From positions 33,816 through 97,815 of the forward strand of contig NZ_JAVIFX010000031.1 in the NCBI RefSeq assembly GCF_031157255.1: 64,000 nt of DNA. Reading direction: 5' to 3'. Shown piece after piece: positions 27,880 to 36,976 of this stretch. Positions within the stretch are counted from its first letter, which is position 1. The number at the start of each line of letters is the position of its first letter. This DNA comes from Bradyrhizobium sp. LHD-71 (GTDB lineage: Bacteria; Pseudomonadota; Alphaproteobacteria; Rhizobiales; Xanthobacteraceae). Under the pieces are notes generated by a model. The model made no database searches and was not told where the DNA came from. It worked only from the letters and a program-made list of their open reading frames with translations. A program made the position numbers and the translations under genes.

Positions 27880-27944
27880 TTTCGCTTCCGCGACGGCCCC
27901 TAAAGCATAATGAATTCAAGTTGGGTTCGGCCGTCATACCTGCT

Positions 27945-28712
27945 TTAGAGCACCACCCACATCGGCGCGTGGTCGCTCGCGCCGTCTTCACCGCGAACGG
28001 TTCTGTCGACGGCGGCTTTCTTCAGCCTCGGCACGAGATCCGGGCTGAGCAGGATATGATCGAGCCGGAGGCCCGCGTCGCGCGGCCAGCGGTTGCGTTT
28101 GTAGTCCCAGAACGTGTAGCCGCTCGCCTCCGGATGCAGGGCGCGGAAGGCATCGGTCCAGCCTGCCTGCAGCAACTTGGCGTAAGCGCTCCGGCTTTCG
28201 GGCTGCACGAGCGCGTCCTTGTCCCAGGACTTCGTCGGATAGATGTCGCGCGCCGTCGGCACGACGTTGAAATCGCCGGCGATGACGATCGGCGCGCCGG
28301 ACTTACGGAGTGTCGCAACATGCCGGCGTAACCGTGCGAGCCACGCGAGCTTGTAGTCGAACTTCGGGCCAGGCTGCGGATTTCCATTCGGCGCATAGAC
28401 GCAGGCGACCACGACGCCGTTCACTGCGGCTTCGATGTAGCGCGCCTGCACGTCGTTCGCATCGCCGGGGAGATTGCGCCGGATCACGATCGGTTCGGCT
28501 TTCCGCACCAGGATCGCGACGCCATTCCAGGTTCGCTCGCCGACCCACGCCGCAGCATAGCCGGCCTCGCGCAAGGCCCGTTCCGGAAACTGGTTCTGAC
28601 CGGCCTTCAATTCCTGCAGGCAGGCAACATCCGGCCTCGCCGTCTTCAACCAGGCAAGCAGGTTCGGCAGCCGCCGGTTCACATTGTTGATGTTGAAGGT
28701 CGCGATCTTCAC
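27945..28712 (-). CDS. xthA: Exodeoxyribonuclease III (AP endonuclease family)
   Basis: The 255-residue protein belongs to the endonuclease/exonuclease/phosphatase family in its ExoIII form. It starts MKIATFNINNVNRRLPNLL (metal/phosphate-binding Asn7), has CLQELKAG (metal-binding Glu), YAPNGNP, AGDFNVVPT (catalytic Asp and Asn), RLDHILLS and GASDHAPMWV (terminal Asp-His pair). It removes abasic sites and 3' blocks in base excision repair. The ATG overlaps the stop of the upstream hydrolase gene by four bases, so the two are co-translated. Length is close to that of E. coli XthA (268). Confidence 0.94.
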   Translation of the reverse strand: MKIATFNINNVNRRLPNLLAWLKTARPDVACLQELKAGQNQFPERALREAGYAAAWVGERTWNGVAILVRKAEPIVIRRNLPGDANDVQARYIEAAVNGVVVACVYAPNGNPQPGPKFDYKLAWLARLRRHVATLRKSGAPIVIAGDFNVVPTARDIYPTKSWDKDALVQPESRSAYAKLLQAGWTDAFRALHPEASGYTFWDYKRNRWPRDAGLRLDHILLSPDLVPRLKKAAVDRTVRGEDGASDHAPMWVVL

Positions 28713-29338
28713 TTCAGCCCGTCAACCCAAGCGGAGACGGCCTTGCCGAGCGTCGCCAGATGATCGGCTGCCGAGAAGCCGGACATGGCCTTTCGCGGTT
28801 TGAGGTCGTGGTCCCCGTCTTCCAGCCACACGATCTCGATGTGCTTCGACAGCTCGTAGCCTGCGACCTCGTCCCGCGTGCCGAACGGATCGCGCGTGCC
28901 CTGAGCGATCAGCGTCGGCGTCTTCATCGTTGCCAGATGCGCAGTGCGCAGCTGCTCCGGCTTTCCCACGGGATGAAACGGATAGCCGAGGCACAGCAAG
29001 CCGGCGATCCGCCGCTGTGCGTACAGGTCATCGGCAACCATGCTTGCGACGCGCCCGCCCATGGACTTGCCGCCGATCACGAGTGTCCCCTCGGCTGCAA
29101 GCGCGTCGATCGCAGCGATGTATTCTCCGGTCAGCTTCTCAGCCCGGGGTGGCGGCTTGCGTCCTGCCGCAGTCCTCCGGCTGGCCATATATCCGAATTC
29201 GAACCGGGCGACGCGAAGGTCCACTGCGGCAAAAGCCTTCGCGATCGCGGTCATCGCCGCTGAATCCATCGGAGCGCCCGCGCCATGCGCAAGGAGAAGT
29301 GTCGCCTTTGCCTTCACCGGCCCGTCGAACAAGAACAT
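28709..29338 (-). CDS. Alpha/beta hydrolase of the KANL3/TEX30 type
   Basis: From the ATG at 29338 the protein is 209 residues (MFLFDGPVKAKATLLLAHGAG); a GTG at 29362 would add eight residues. The oxyanion strand motif LAHGAGAPMDS and the nucleophile elbow GGKSMGGRVAS (Ser in GKSMGG), with a possible Asp in GTRDPFG and His in DGDHDLKPR, show a complete catalytic triad. The family is a small dienelactone-hydrolase-like group of unknown substrate. It is upstream of and overlaps the xthA gene; a functional link to DNA repair is not evident. Confidence 0.85.
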   Translation of the reverse strand: MFLFDGPVKAKATLLLAHGAGAPMDSAAMTAIAKAFAAVDLRVARFEFGYMASRRTAAGRKPPPRAEKLTGEYIAAIDALAAEGTLVIGGKSMGGRVASMVADDLYAQRRIAGLLCLGYPFHPVGKPEQLRTAHLATMKTPTLIAQGTRDPFGTRDEVAGYELSKHIEIVWLEDGDHDLKPRKAMSGFSAADHLATLGKAVSAWVDGLK

Positions 29339-29508
29339 GTCCGCAAGATAGATCACCCTCACTTCCGAACCAACAGGCGATCATCAATGTCGGTGCGTTT
29401 CCTACAAACTTGACGCAACTTGTCGCCGAGGCGTGAAAGACCAGCTTCCCTCTATCCCCCCGTCGCGCTAGCACAGGCAGACTGGCGATTTTCGTTCAAG
29501 GATCACCC

Positions 29509-31578
29509 ATGCCGATCGATGACAGACCGACACTTTCCGCTCCAGACGACGATCCGTACCTCTGGCTCGAAGAGATCGAGGGCGAACGCGCGCTTGCCTT
29601 CGTCGCGCGTCAGAACAAGCTGACGCTGGAAAAGTTCGGCAATGCCGGATTTGCAAAGGATCGCGACACGCTGACCGCCATCTACGACCGGCCGGACAAT
29701 ATCCCCTACATTTCCCGACGCGGCAGCTTCGTCCACAATCTCTGGAAGGATGCCAGGAATCCACGCGGCCTCTGGCGGCGAACGACACTGGATGAGTTTC
29801 GAAAGGCCGAGCCCGCGTGGGACGTCGTTCTGGACGTTGACAAGCTGGCCACCGACGAAAACGAAGACTGGATACTCTCCTGGATCAAAACACTGCCGGA
29901 AAGTCACGACCGCGTCATGCTCGGGCTGTCGCGGGGCGGCAGCGATGCCGTCGTCATGCGGGAGTTCGACGTTACGACGAAAAGCTTCGTCACCGGTGGC
30001 TTCAGTCTGCCGGAGGCCAAAGGTGGCGCGGAATGGCTCGATGCCGATACCTTGCTGCTGTCGAGCGCCTATGGTGACGGCATGGCGACCACCTCAGGCT
30101 ACGCCCGAACGGTCAGGCTGTGGCGCCGCGGCTCAAGTGCCGATCAGGCGCCCGTCATTTTCGAGGTCCCGCCCGAACACATGGCGGCGAGCGCCGGAGT
30201 GGATCGCACTGGCGCCGCGCCTCGAACCTGGTTCGTGGATACGATCGGTTTCTTCGATGCGGACGTTTCACTGGGCGACGCCAACGGCGCGAAGGCAAAA
30301 CTCGATCTGCCGAGCGACATCTGGATGCAGGCGCATCGGGACTGGTTCGTCGTCAAGCGCCGCACGGCGTGGACTGTCGGCGGCAGGACTTATCCGCCGG
30401 ACACCCTGCTCGGCAGCTCGCTCTCGGCGTTCCTGAACGGCGACCGCAATTTCACCGTGCTGTTCGAACCCGAGCCGCGTCACGCGTTGCAGGGCTTCTT
30501 CTGGAGCGCGGGCTGCGTTGTGCTGTCGATCCTCGACGAGCTCAAGCCCGTATTCGAGGTGCTGACCCCGTCGCCCTCCGGCTGGGCGCGCGGCAGGTTG
30601 CCGGCGCTGCCCGAGATCGGCGTCGTCGACGTCTGGCGTCTCGATACCGACGAGGAAGAGAGCAATGGTGACCTGCTCGCAAACGTCCAGGATCCCCTGA
30701 ACCCCTCCTCGCTGACGTTGCTTGCCGACATGCAGACACCGACGCTGCTGAAGCGTGCGCCGCGGACGTTTTCTTCCGATGGACTTGTCGTTACGCAGCA
30801 CGAAGCGATCTCGGTCGACGGCGAACGCATTCCCTATGTGCAGACGGGACCGGCAACGGAGACCGGCGACGCGCCGGTTCATCTCAACGCCTATGGCGGC
30901 TTCGGCATCTCGTCCCGCCCCTATTACAACTCCACCACCGGCAAGCTGTGGCTCGAACGCGGCGGCACCAGCGTTATCGCCAATATCCGCGGCGGTGGCG
31001 AGTTCGGCACGCGTTGGCACGACGCCGGGCGTCTTGCGAACAAGCGCCTGTCCCACGATGATTTCGCGGCCGTCGCTGACGATCTCGTCAGGCGCGGTGT
31101 GACGCAACCCGGCCGCATCGCTGCGGAAGGCGGATCGAATGGCGGCATCCTGATCTCCAACATGCTGACGCGCTATCCGGAGCGCTTTGGCGCACTGTTC
31201 TGCACGATCCCGCTGATCGACATGCGCCGTTATTCCAAGCTGCTGGCCGGTGCAAGCTGGATCGCTGAATACGGCGACCCCGACAAGCCGGAGGAATGGG
31301 ATTGGCTGCGAACCTACTCCGCCTATCACGCTGCGGTCCCGGGCCAATTATACCCGCCGATTTTGATTGCGACGACGCGGCGGGACGACCGCGTACATCC
31401 TGGGCACGCGCGCAAGATGACGGCCAAGCTGCAGGCGATGGGATATGAGGCCTATCTTTACGAGCCGGCCGCAGGCGGTCACGGCTATGGCAAGGACAAC
31501 AAGGAGCGAGCCGCGTTCGCGGCGCTCGGCTACACGTTCCTGCGCGAGAAGATCGGCTGGCCGAGCACTCCCGCGTAG
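29509..31578 (+). CDS. Prolyl oligopeptidase family serine peptidase (S9A)
   Basis: The 689-residue protein has the two-domain S9 layout: an N-terminal beta-propeller region that begins DDPYLWLEEIEGERALAFV, and a C-terminal alpha/beta hydrolase. Catalytic residues are Ser543 in EGGSNGG, Asp626/627 in RRDDRVHP and His658 in GGHGYG. There is no signal peptide, so it probably works in the cytoplasm on short peptides such as those imported by the peptide transporters nearby. It is monocistronic on the plus strand, with a convergent LysR gene six bases after its stop. Length agrees with prolyl oligopeptidases (about 690-710). Confidence 0.93.
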   Translation: MPIDDRPTLSAPDDDPYLWLEEIEGERALAFVARQNKLTLEKFGNAGFAKDRDTLTAIYDRPDNIPYISRRGSFVHNLWKDARNPRGLWRRTTLDEFRKAEPAWDVVLDVDKLATDENEDWILSWIKTLPESHDRVMLGLSRGGSDAVVMREFDVTTKSFVTGGFSLPEAKGGAEWLDADTLLLSSAYGDGMATTSGYARTVRLWRRGSSADQAPVIFEVPPEHMAASAGVDRTGAAPRTWFVDTIGFFDADVSLGDANGAKAKLDLPSDIWMQAHRDWFVVKRRTAWTVGGRTYPPDTLLGSSLSAFLNGDRNFTVLFEPEPRHALQGFFWSAGCVVLSILDELKPVFEVLTPSPSGWARGRLPALPEIGVVDVWRLDTDEEESNGDLLANVQDPLNPSSLTLLADMQTPTLLKRAPRTFSSDGLVVTQHEAISVDGERIPYVQTGPATETGDAPVHLNAYGGFGISSRPYYNSTTGKLWLERGGTSVIANIRGGGEFGTRWHDAGRLANKRLSHDDFAAVADDLVRRGVTQPGRIAAEGGSNGGILISNMLTRYPERFGALFCTIPLIDMRRYSKLLAGASWIAEYGDPDKPEEWDWLRTYSAYHAAVPGQLYPPILIATTRRDDRVHPGHARKMTAKLQAMGYEAYLYEPAAGGHGYGKDNKERAAFAALGYTFLREKIGWPSTPA

Positions 31579-31583
31579 CGGCG

Positions 31584-32498
31584 TCAGCCCGGACGCTTGT
31601 CGATAGCCGCCGGCGGTCTCGCGAATGTCGCAACCAAATAGTCGATGAACAGACGCACCTTGACCGCAAGATGCCGTGTCGGTGGATAGATCGCATAGAG
31701 GGTCAGCGGCGGCGTTGTATAATCGGTCAGAAAGGCTCGCAACTTGCCGGCCTTCAACTCTGACGCTGCAATGAACACCGGCAGCACGGCGACGCCGCAC
31801 CCGGCAACGGCGGCGTCCCGAAGCACTTCGGCGTTGTTGGCACACAACGTCCAGGGCGGGTTGATCCAGTGATCGCCATCCTTGCCCGTCAGCTTCCACT
31901 GGTTGCCGGTGGAAAGATAACCGTAGGTCAGGCAGGTGTGGTCACGAAGCTCGCTCGGATGCTTCGGAGTGCCATGCTGTTTCAGATATCCCGGTGAAGC
32001 ACAGACCGCGCGCTCGATCGGCATGATCTTGCGCGCGATCAGGCTCGACGATTCAAGCTCAGCGATGCGCAGCGTGACATCGAGCCCGTCCTGCACCGGA
32101 TCGACATGCTCGTCGCTGAGCGCGAGCTGGATCTGCAGTTCGGGATACTGCTTCATGAATCCGGCCAGCGCCGGACCAAGCTGCATCGTGCCGAACGACA
32201 TCGGCGCATTGACCCGCAGCAGGCCGCGCGGCGTCGCCTGCAGTTGCGAGACCGCATGGTCCGCCGCGTCGAGATCAGCAAGGATCGTCAGTGCGCGTTC
32301 GAAATAGGCCTGGCCGTTTTCGGTCGGCGTCACCCGCCGCGTGGTGCGACTGAGAAGCTGCACGCCGAGGTCTTCTTCGAGCTCTGCGACGTACTTGCTG
32401 ACCGCCGAGCGCGACAGGCGCAGGCGCCGCGCCGCCTCCGAGAAGCTGGCCGCTTCCACCACTTTCACAAAGGCGCGCAGGCTCGTGAGCTTGTCCAT
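31584..32498 (-). CDS. LysR family transcriptional regulator
   Basis: The 304-residue protein has the LysR winged HTH at residues 1-60 (MDKLTSLRAFVKVVEAASFS, then RRLRLSRSAVSKYVAELEED), a linker helix and a periplasmic-binding-like effector domain. It belongs to the CrgA/AaeR-like group with the TTRRVTPTENG turn after the HTH. It is read divergently from the ring-cleaving dioxygenase gene across a 151-bp gap that holds a LysR-type dyad, so it likely controls that gene and those after it, as well as itself. The inducer is unknown; quinones or aromatics would be a guess from its neighbours. Confidence 0.93.
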   Translation of the reverse strand: MDKLTSLRAFVKVVEAASFSEAARRLRLSRSAVSKYVAELEEDLGVQLLSRTTRRVTPTENGQAYFERALTILADLDAADHAVSQLQATPRGLLRVNAPMSFGTMQLGPALAGFMKQYPELQIQLALSDEHVDPVQDGLDVTLRIAELESSSLIARKIMPIERAVCASPGYLKQHGTPKHPSELRDHTCLTYGYLSTGNQWKLTGKDGDHWINPPWTLCANNAEVLRDAAVAGCGVAVLPVFIAASELKAGKLRAFLTDYTTPPLTLYAIYPPTRHLAVKVRLFIDYLVATFARPPAAIDKRPG

Positions 32499-32527
32499 GC
32501 CGTCATTCTAGAACATCCGCCAGCGAT

Positions 32528-32546
32528 TGTCATCAGAACGTAGACA
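32528..32546. promoter_or_regulatory. Candidate LysR operator (TGTC-N11-GACA)
   Basis: TGTC and GACA are separated by eleven bases between the divergent LysR and dioxygenase genes, with arms extendable to ATTGTC and GACAGT (one mismatch). LysR regulators commonly bind T-N11-A dyads in such positions. The motif is short, so the assignment rests on location. Confidence 0.45.
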
Positions 32547-32649
32547 GTGATGCCATATTTCGGCCGATTGTTTCTCAAAGCCGACAGGGACACATTCCGG
32601 TGCAGCAGAGGCGCACCGCGCTCTCCACATCTAGCGAAGGAGACACCCC

Positions 32650-33585
32650 ATGGCCGGTATCCATCACGTCACAGCCATCGCAGGACAAGCGACGCGAAAC
32701 TACGAGTTCTACACCCGCACGCTCGGACTCAGATTCGTGAAGAAGACCGTCAACTTCGACGACCCGGGCACCTATCACTTCTATTATGGCGACGAGACCG
32801 GTCATCCCGGCACGATCCTCACCTTCTTCCCGTGGGAGCATGCGGCTCCGGGTCGTGGCGGCGTAGGCCAGACCCAACAGACGGCCTTTCGTGTGCCGGC
32901 CTCCTCGCTCGGCTACTGGACGCATCGCTTCGTCGAAAAGAGCGTGGCTCATCAGCCGCCCGAGAAGCGGTTCGGCGAATGGCTGCTGTCATTCACCGAT
33001 CCCGACGGCATAAGCCTCGCTCTTGTCGGTGTCGCCGGCGCCGAACAGGAGAAGGCCTGGAGCACCGGCGAAGTGCCGGCGGAACACGCTATCCGCGGCT
33101 TTCAGGGTGTGACGCTTCTGATCGAGGATGCGGGCAGGACCGGCGCGATCCTGAGCGACGTGCTCGGCTTCGAGCGCATCGGCCAGGAAGGCTCGATCAT
33201 TCGCTTCCGCGCACCTGAGACTGGCGAAGGCGCGGTCGTCGACATCTACGAAGCAAAGGGCTTCCTGCCGGGCCGGCTCGGCCGTGGCTCGGTGCATCAC
33301 ATCGCCTTCCGCGCCGCAGACGACGCCGAACAGGCGGAGATGGTGCGGAAGCTGACGCAGAACCATGCGATGCGTCCAACTGAGCAGAAGGACCGCAACT
33401 ACTTCCGTTCGGTCTATTTCCGTGAGCCCGGCGGCATCCTGTTCGAAATCGCCACCGACATTCCAGGCTTCGCGGTTGACGAGCCGGTCGCAACGCTCGG
33501 CCAGGCGCTCAAGCTGCCGGATTTTCTGGAGCCGCAGCGCAAGGCCATCGAAGGGGTGCTCCCCTCTCTGGAAAGGGTCGCGTGA
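32650..33585 (+). CDS. Ring-cleaving dioxygenase, VOC superfamily (MhqO-like)
   Basis: The 311-residue protein is a tandem glyoxalase/VOC protein. Module one starts GIHHVTAIAGQATRNYEFY, with its second metal-ligand region near the DPDGISLALVG segment; module two carries SVHHIAFRAADD and a Glu in EPGGILFEIATD. These His-His-Glu-like ligands fit an extradiol-type metal site. The family resembles Bacillus MhqO, a hydroquinone/catechol-type dioxygenase induced by quinones. A GGAGA ribosome binding site precedes the ATG, and the next gene overlaps the stop by four bases. The substrate is inferred from family only. Confidence 0.9.
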   Translation: MAGIHHVTAIAGQATRNYEFYTRTLGLRFVKKTVNFDDPGTYHFYYGDETGHPGTILTFFPWEHAAPGRGGVGQTQQTAFRVPASSLGYWTHRFVEKSVAHQPPEKRFGEWLLSFTDPDGISLALVGVAGAEQEKAWSTGEVPAEHAIRGFQGVTLLIEDAGRTGAILSDVLGFERIGQEGSIIRFRAPETGEGAVVDIYEAKGFLPGRLGRGSVHHIAFRAADDAEQAEMVRKLTQNHAMRPTEQKDRNYFRSVYFREPGGILFEIATDIPGFAVDEPVATLGQALKLPDFLEPQRKAIEGVLPSLERVA

Positions 33586-34226
33586 TGACAAGCCACCTGA
33601 CTTTCATTCATCGCTTCGAGCCGGGCACCCGGCTCGAAGCCCCTCCGCTCCTGTTGTTGCATGGCACCGGCGGCGACGAGAACGATCTGCTGCAACTCGG
33701 GCGGCTGATCTCGCCGGGCTCGGCGCTGCTGTCACCGCGCGGCAAGGTGCTGGAGAATGGCATGCCGCGGTACTTCCGGCGGCATGCGGAAGGCGTGTTC
33801 GACGAGGACGATGTTCGTCAGCGCGCACACGAACTTGCCGATTTCATCGAAGCTGCTCGCACGGCCTACGGAATAGGCAAGCTGATTGCGGTCGGTTACT
33901 CGAACGGCGCCAACATCGCCGCCGCGATCCTGCTGCAGCGGCCGGATGTCCTGTCGAGTGCAGCCTTGCTGCGCCCCATGGTGCCGTTGTCGCATGCGCC
34001 CAACGTCGACCTATCGGACAAGCGCGTGCTCATGGTTGCTGGCCAGCACGATCCGATCATCCCGCGCGAGAACACCCTCCGGCTGCATGATCTGCTGTCG
34101 ACACGCGGTGCAGATGTCGAATCTCACGACCTGCCGATCGGTCATCAGCTTTCGCAAGCCGATCTGACGCTTGCGCGTCGATGGATTCGCACGCCTGACA
34201 GCGTTGCGATGGATAAAGCCTCCTGA
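33582..34226 (+). CDS. Carboxylesterase/phospholipase-type alpha/beta hydrolase (MhqD-like)
   Basis: The ATG overlaps the dioxygenase TGA (ATGA). The 214-residue protein has LLLHGTGGDENDLLQLG, nucleophile elbow GYSNGANIAA (Ser), AGQHDPIIP (Asp) and IGHQLSQ (His). It matches the YpfH/MhqD-type group that in Bacillus is co-transcribed with the MhqO dioxygenase. Together they would open and hydrolyse an aromatic or quinone-derived compound; the order and overlap support a joint role, the substrate does not follow from the sequence. Confidence 0.9.
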   Translation: MMTSHLTFIHRFEPGTRLEAPPLLLLHGTGGDENDLLQLGRLISPGSALLSPRGKVLENGMPRYFRRHAEGVFDEDDVRQRAHELADFIEAARTAYGIGKLIAVGYSNGANIAAAILLQRPDVLSSAALLRPMVPLSHAPNVDLSDKRVLMVAGQHDPIIPRENTLRLHDLLSTRGADVESHDLPIGHQLSQADLTLARRWIRTPDSVAMDKAS

Positions 34227-34268
34227 GCGCTCGCAGCTCTCATTCATTTCCAACCACGGAGAAAGGCC

Positions 34269-35090
34269 ATGAGCACTTTCACGACCAAAGACGGCACCCA
34301 GATCTACTACAACGACTGGGGACAGGGTCAGCCCATCGTATTCAGCCACGGCTGGCCGTTGAGCGCGGACGCCTGGGAAGACCAGATGTTCTTTCTCGCC
34401 TCGCGCGGCTATCGCGCCGTCGCGCATGACCGCCGCGGTCATGGCCGGTCGAGCCAGCCATGGCACGGCAACGACATGGACACCTATGCCGATGATCTGG
34501 CGGAGCTGGTCGCTCACCTGGACCTGAAGGATGCAGTCCACATCGGTCATTCCACGGGCGGCGGCGAAGTTGCGCGCTACATCGGCCGGCACGGCACGAA
34601 GCGCGTCGCAAAAGCCGTGCTGGTCGGTGCAGTGCCGCCGGTCATGCTGAAGAGCGCCAGCAACCCCGACGGCACACCCATAGAAGCGTTCGACCAGATC
34701 AGGGCCGCAGTGCTCGCCGATCGCTCGCAGTTCTTCAAGGACCTGACGATGCCCTTCTACGGCTACAACCGGCCAAATGCGAAAGTCTCGGAAGGCGTGC
34801 GCAACTCGTTCTGGCTGCAAGGCATGATGGCAGGCTTCCCGGCCGCTTATTTCTGCATCAAGGCGTTTTCCGAAACCGACATGACCGAGGACCTGAAGAA
34901 GGTCGACGTACCGACGCTGATCGTTCACGGCGACGATGACCAGATCGTGCCGATCAAGGCTTCGGCGATGCTGTCATCGAAACTCGTCAAGGGCGCCACG
35001 CTGAAAATCTATCCGGGCGCACCGCACGGACTGGCGACCACCCACAAGGACGAGCTCAACGCCGACCTCCTGGCCTTCACCAAGGCCTGA
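34269..35090 (+). CDS. Alpha/beta hydrolase, non-haem chloroperoxidase/esterase type
   Basis: The 273-residue protein begins [18 protein letters not shown] and has [17 protein letters not shown], the nucleophile elbow [13 protein letters not shown] (Ser in HSTGGG), DDDQIVPI (Asp) and [11 protein letters not shown] (His). This set is standard for cofactor-free haloperoxidases, which are esterases that can form peracids. A GGAGAAAGGCC ribosome binding site precedes the ATG. It follows the MhqD-like gene after 42 bp and precedes the isochorismatase gene after 29 bp, so it is probably in the same operon. Confidence 0.92.
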   Translation: MSTFTTKDGTQIYYNDWGQGQPIVFSHGWPLSADAWEDQMFFLASRGYRAVAHDRRGHGRSSQPWHGNDMDTYADDLAELVAHLDLKDAVHIGHSTGGGEVARYIGRHGTKRVAKAVLVGAVPPVMLKSASNPDGTPIEAFDQIRAAVLADRSQFFKDLTMPFYGYNRPNAKVSEGVRNSFWLQGMMAGFPAAYFCIKAFSETDMTEDLKKVDVPTLIVHGDDDQIVPIKASAMLSSKLVKGATLKIYPGAPHGLATTHKDELNADLLAFTKA

Positions 35091-35119
35091 ACCGACGCAA
35101 CCAAAGAAGGGGACAACAC

Positions 35120-35770
35120 ATGCCAACCGCCAAGGCCACACCAGGCAAGCAACTTCTCAATCCCGATGATCACACCCTGATCATGATCGACTTCCAGTCG
35201 CAGATGGCATTTGCGACGCATTCGATCGACGCAGTTTCGCTGCGAAACAATGCGGCGCTGGTTGCCAAAGCGGCCGCAGGATTCAAGGTATCCACCATCC
35301 TGACGACAGTTGCGGAGAAGAGCTTTTCGGGCCCAATGTTCGAGGAGATCACCGGCGCGCTTGCCGGACAGAAGCTGCTCGATCGCACGTCGATGAACAC
35401 ATGGGAGGACGAGGCGGTCATCAAGGAGGTCAACAGGATCGGCAAGCCGCGCATTGTGCTTGCGGGACTCTGGACCAGCGTCTGCATCGTCGGACCTGCC
35501 CTCTCCGCACTGGATCAAGGATTCGAAGTCTTCGTCATCGCCGACGCATGCGGTGATGTCTCGGCGGAAGCGCACGACCGCGCGATGGAGCGCATGATCC
35601 AGGCCGGCGCACAGCCGATGACCTCGCTGCAGTATCTGCTCGAGCTGCAGCGCGATTGGGCTCGCACCGAAACCTACGATCTCACTACCGGCATCGCCAG
35701 GACGCTCGGCGGCGCCTATGGACTTGGCATCACCTATGCAAAGTCCATGTTCGACGCACACGAGGGCTGA
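35120..35770 (+). CDS. Isochorismatase-family cysteine hydrolase (YcaC-like)
   Basis: The 216-residue protein has the Asp of the hydrolase triad at 24 (LIMIDFQSQMAF) and the nucleophilic Cys122 in LWTSVCIVGPALSAL. The C-terminal part (SLQYLLELQRDWARTETYD) resembles YcaC-type proteins of unknown substrate. The cytoplasmic enzyme would hydrolyse an amide or ester. An AAGGGGA ribosome binding site precedes the ATG. It sits in the plus-strand run after the chloroperoxidase-like gene. The role is inferred only as small-molecule hydrolysis. Confidence 0.9.
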   Translation: MPTAKATPGKQLLNPDDHTLIMIDFQSQMAFATHSIDAVSLRNNAALVAKAAAGFKVSTILTTVAEKSFSGPMFEEITGALAGQKLLDRTSMNTWEDEAVIKEVNRIGKPRIVLAGLWTSVCIVGPALSALDQGFEVFVIADACGDVSAEAHDRAMERMIQAGAQPMTSLQYLLELQRDWARTETYDLTTGIARTLGGAYGLGITYAKSMFDAHEG

Positions 35771-35839
35771 GAGACGAAAGCGATCGTGGTCCGGTTCGGT
35801 TCACCGGATCACGATCCGCTCGAACGAAAGTGTCGCAAA

Positions 35840-36400
35840 ATGCAAACGTCAACCGATCAAGGCACGCCCGTGACGGCGGTCATCCGTCAGTGGCCGAAAG
35901 CGGATGCGGTGGAACAGTATGAGGCATGGCTGAGCAAGATTGTCCCGCTTGCCCAGCAGTTCACAGGACATCGGGGCGTGAACGTCATCCGGCCGCACGG
36001 TGCTTCCGACGCGTACACGATCGTGCTGCACTTCGACACCACCGCCAACCTCCGCAAATGGTTCGACTCCGAGCCCCGTCAGCGGCTCGTCGAACGAATC
36101 CGTCCGCTGCTGCGCGACGATGAAGACATCGACGTCCGCACCGGTCTCGAATTCTGGTTCGCGCCGCCCACAGGCGGAAAGCATGCGAGGCCGTACAAGC
36201 AATTTCTCGTCACGCTGTCTGTGATCTTTCCGCTGACCATCATCGTCCCATGGCTGCTGCAGCCCCTGTTCGAGTGGCTTCCCATGCTCGCAACACCGGG
36301 GATTCGCCATCTGCTGATTGCAACCGCCATCGTTGCGGTTGTGACCTACCTGGTCATGCCTCATTACACGCGGCTGATATCGCGATGGCTTTACAGCTAG
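35840..36400 (+). CDS. Antibiotic biosynthesis monooxygenase-like domain with C-terminal membrane anchor
   Basis: From the ATG at 35840 the protein has 186 residues; a GTG at 35786 is a longer option. Residues 1-95 resemble the ABM dimeric alpha/beta barrel (TAVIRQWPKADAVEQYEAWL, VNVIRPHGASDAYTIVLHFD). The C-terminus has two TM segments (FLVTLSVIFPLTIIVPWLL and LIATAIVAVVTYLVM). A membrane-tethered ABM protein may modify or sequester a hydrophobic quinone-like substrate. It follows the isochorismatase gene after 69 bp and is the last of the run. Neither catalytic residues nor substrate are evident. Confidence 0.82.
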   Translation: MQTSTDQGTPVTAVIRQWPKADAVEQYEAWLSKIVPLAQQFTGHRGVNVIRPHGASDAYTIVLHFDTTANLRKWFDSEPRQRLVERIRPLLRDDEDIDVRTGLEFWFAPPTGGKHARPYKQFLVTLSVIFPLTIIVPWLLQPLFEWLPMLATPGIRHLLIATAIVAVVTYLVMPHYTRLISRWLYS

Positions 36401-36492
36401 GCGCCACGGGCGTCTGCGTCGTTCTAGGGCGCGCTCGGCTGCGCATGCAGGGCCTTGTAGAGGCCCGCGCGCCACGCCGATCGATCGATGGC

Positions 36493-36918
36493 TCAGAGCA
36501 TGTATCTCGCATACTCGGCCGACGGCAGCCAGCAGGTCTGCCGCCGTCCGAAGATGCGGTAGCGGTTGCGCGCGATCCATCGATACGCCGGATCGCGTAC
36601 GAAGGCGGGAACCAGATAGAGCACTGCCATCATCCGCCAGGGCCAGCCGAGAGCCGAGTAGATCGCGATAATCGCTCCGCTGTCCCGAAGTAGCTCGCCG
36701 CCTTGCACGAGGATGAGCGTCTCGGGATTGGCCGGATCTATCCCGAAACGCTTGTAGAGTGCAGCCCCGACCTCGCCCTGCATCGAAGCCAGCCTGAAAA
36801 CATGTTCGCGATCGTGACGCAGGACGAATTGCGCATTGGCCGAGCAAAGCACGCATTCGGCGTCGAAGACGATGATCGGATGATCCATCGGAACAGCGCC
36901 ATTCCGGTCAGTCTTCAT
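36493..36918 (-). CDS. DCC family (DUF393) thiol-disulfide oxidoreductase-like protein
   Basis: The 141-residue protein has the DCC motif in IIVFDAECVLCSANAQFVL (Asp, two Cys three residues apart), then LILVQGGELLRDSGAI and a C-terminal RYRIFGRRQTCW, the usual DUF393 signature. The family is predicted to be a thioredoxin-like oxidoreductase. The protein may start at an internal Met 11 codons downstream (MDHPIIVFDAECV). It is 58 bp after the amidohydrolase start region on the same strand and likely monocistronic or co-transcribed. Function is not known. Confidence 0.9.
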   Translation of the reverse strand: MKTDRNGAVPMDHPIIVFDAECVLCSANAQFVLRHDREHVFRLASMQGEVGAALYKRFGIDPANPETLILVQGGELLRDSGAIIAIYSALGWPWRMMAVLYLVPAFVRDPAYRWIARNRYRIFGRRQTCWLPSAEYARYML

Positions 36919-36976
36919 GTCCGGATCCTCATGAAACGCTCGACTGTGCGCGAACCTTCGGCCCGGTCGCGTCGCG

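Noticed and set aside
30268..31347. A 359-codon open frame antisense to the prolyl oligopeptidase
   Set aside because: The sense gene has all catalytic residues; the antisense is Arg/Ala-rich and has no recognisable domain.
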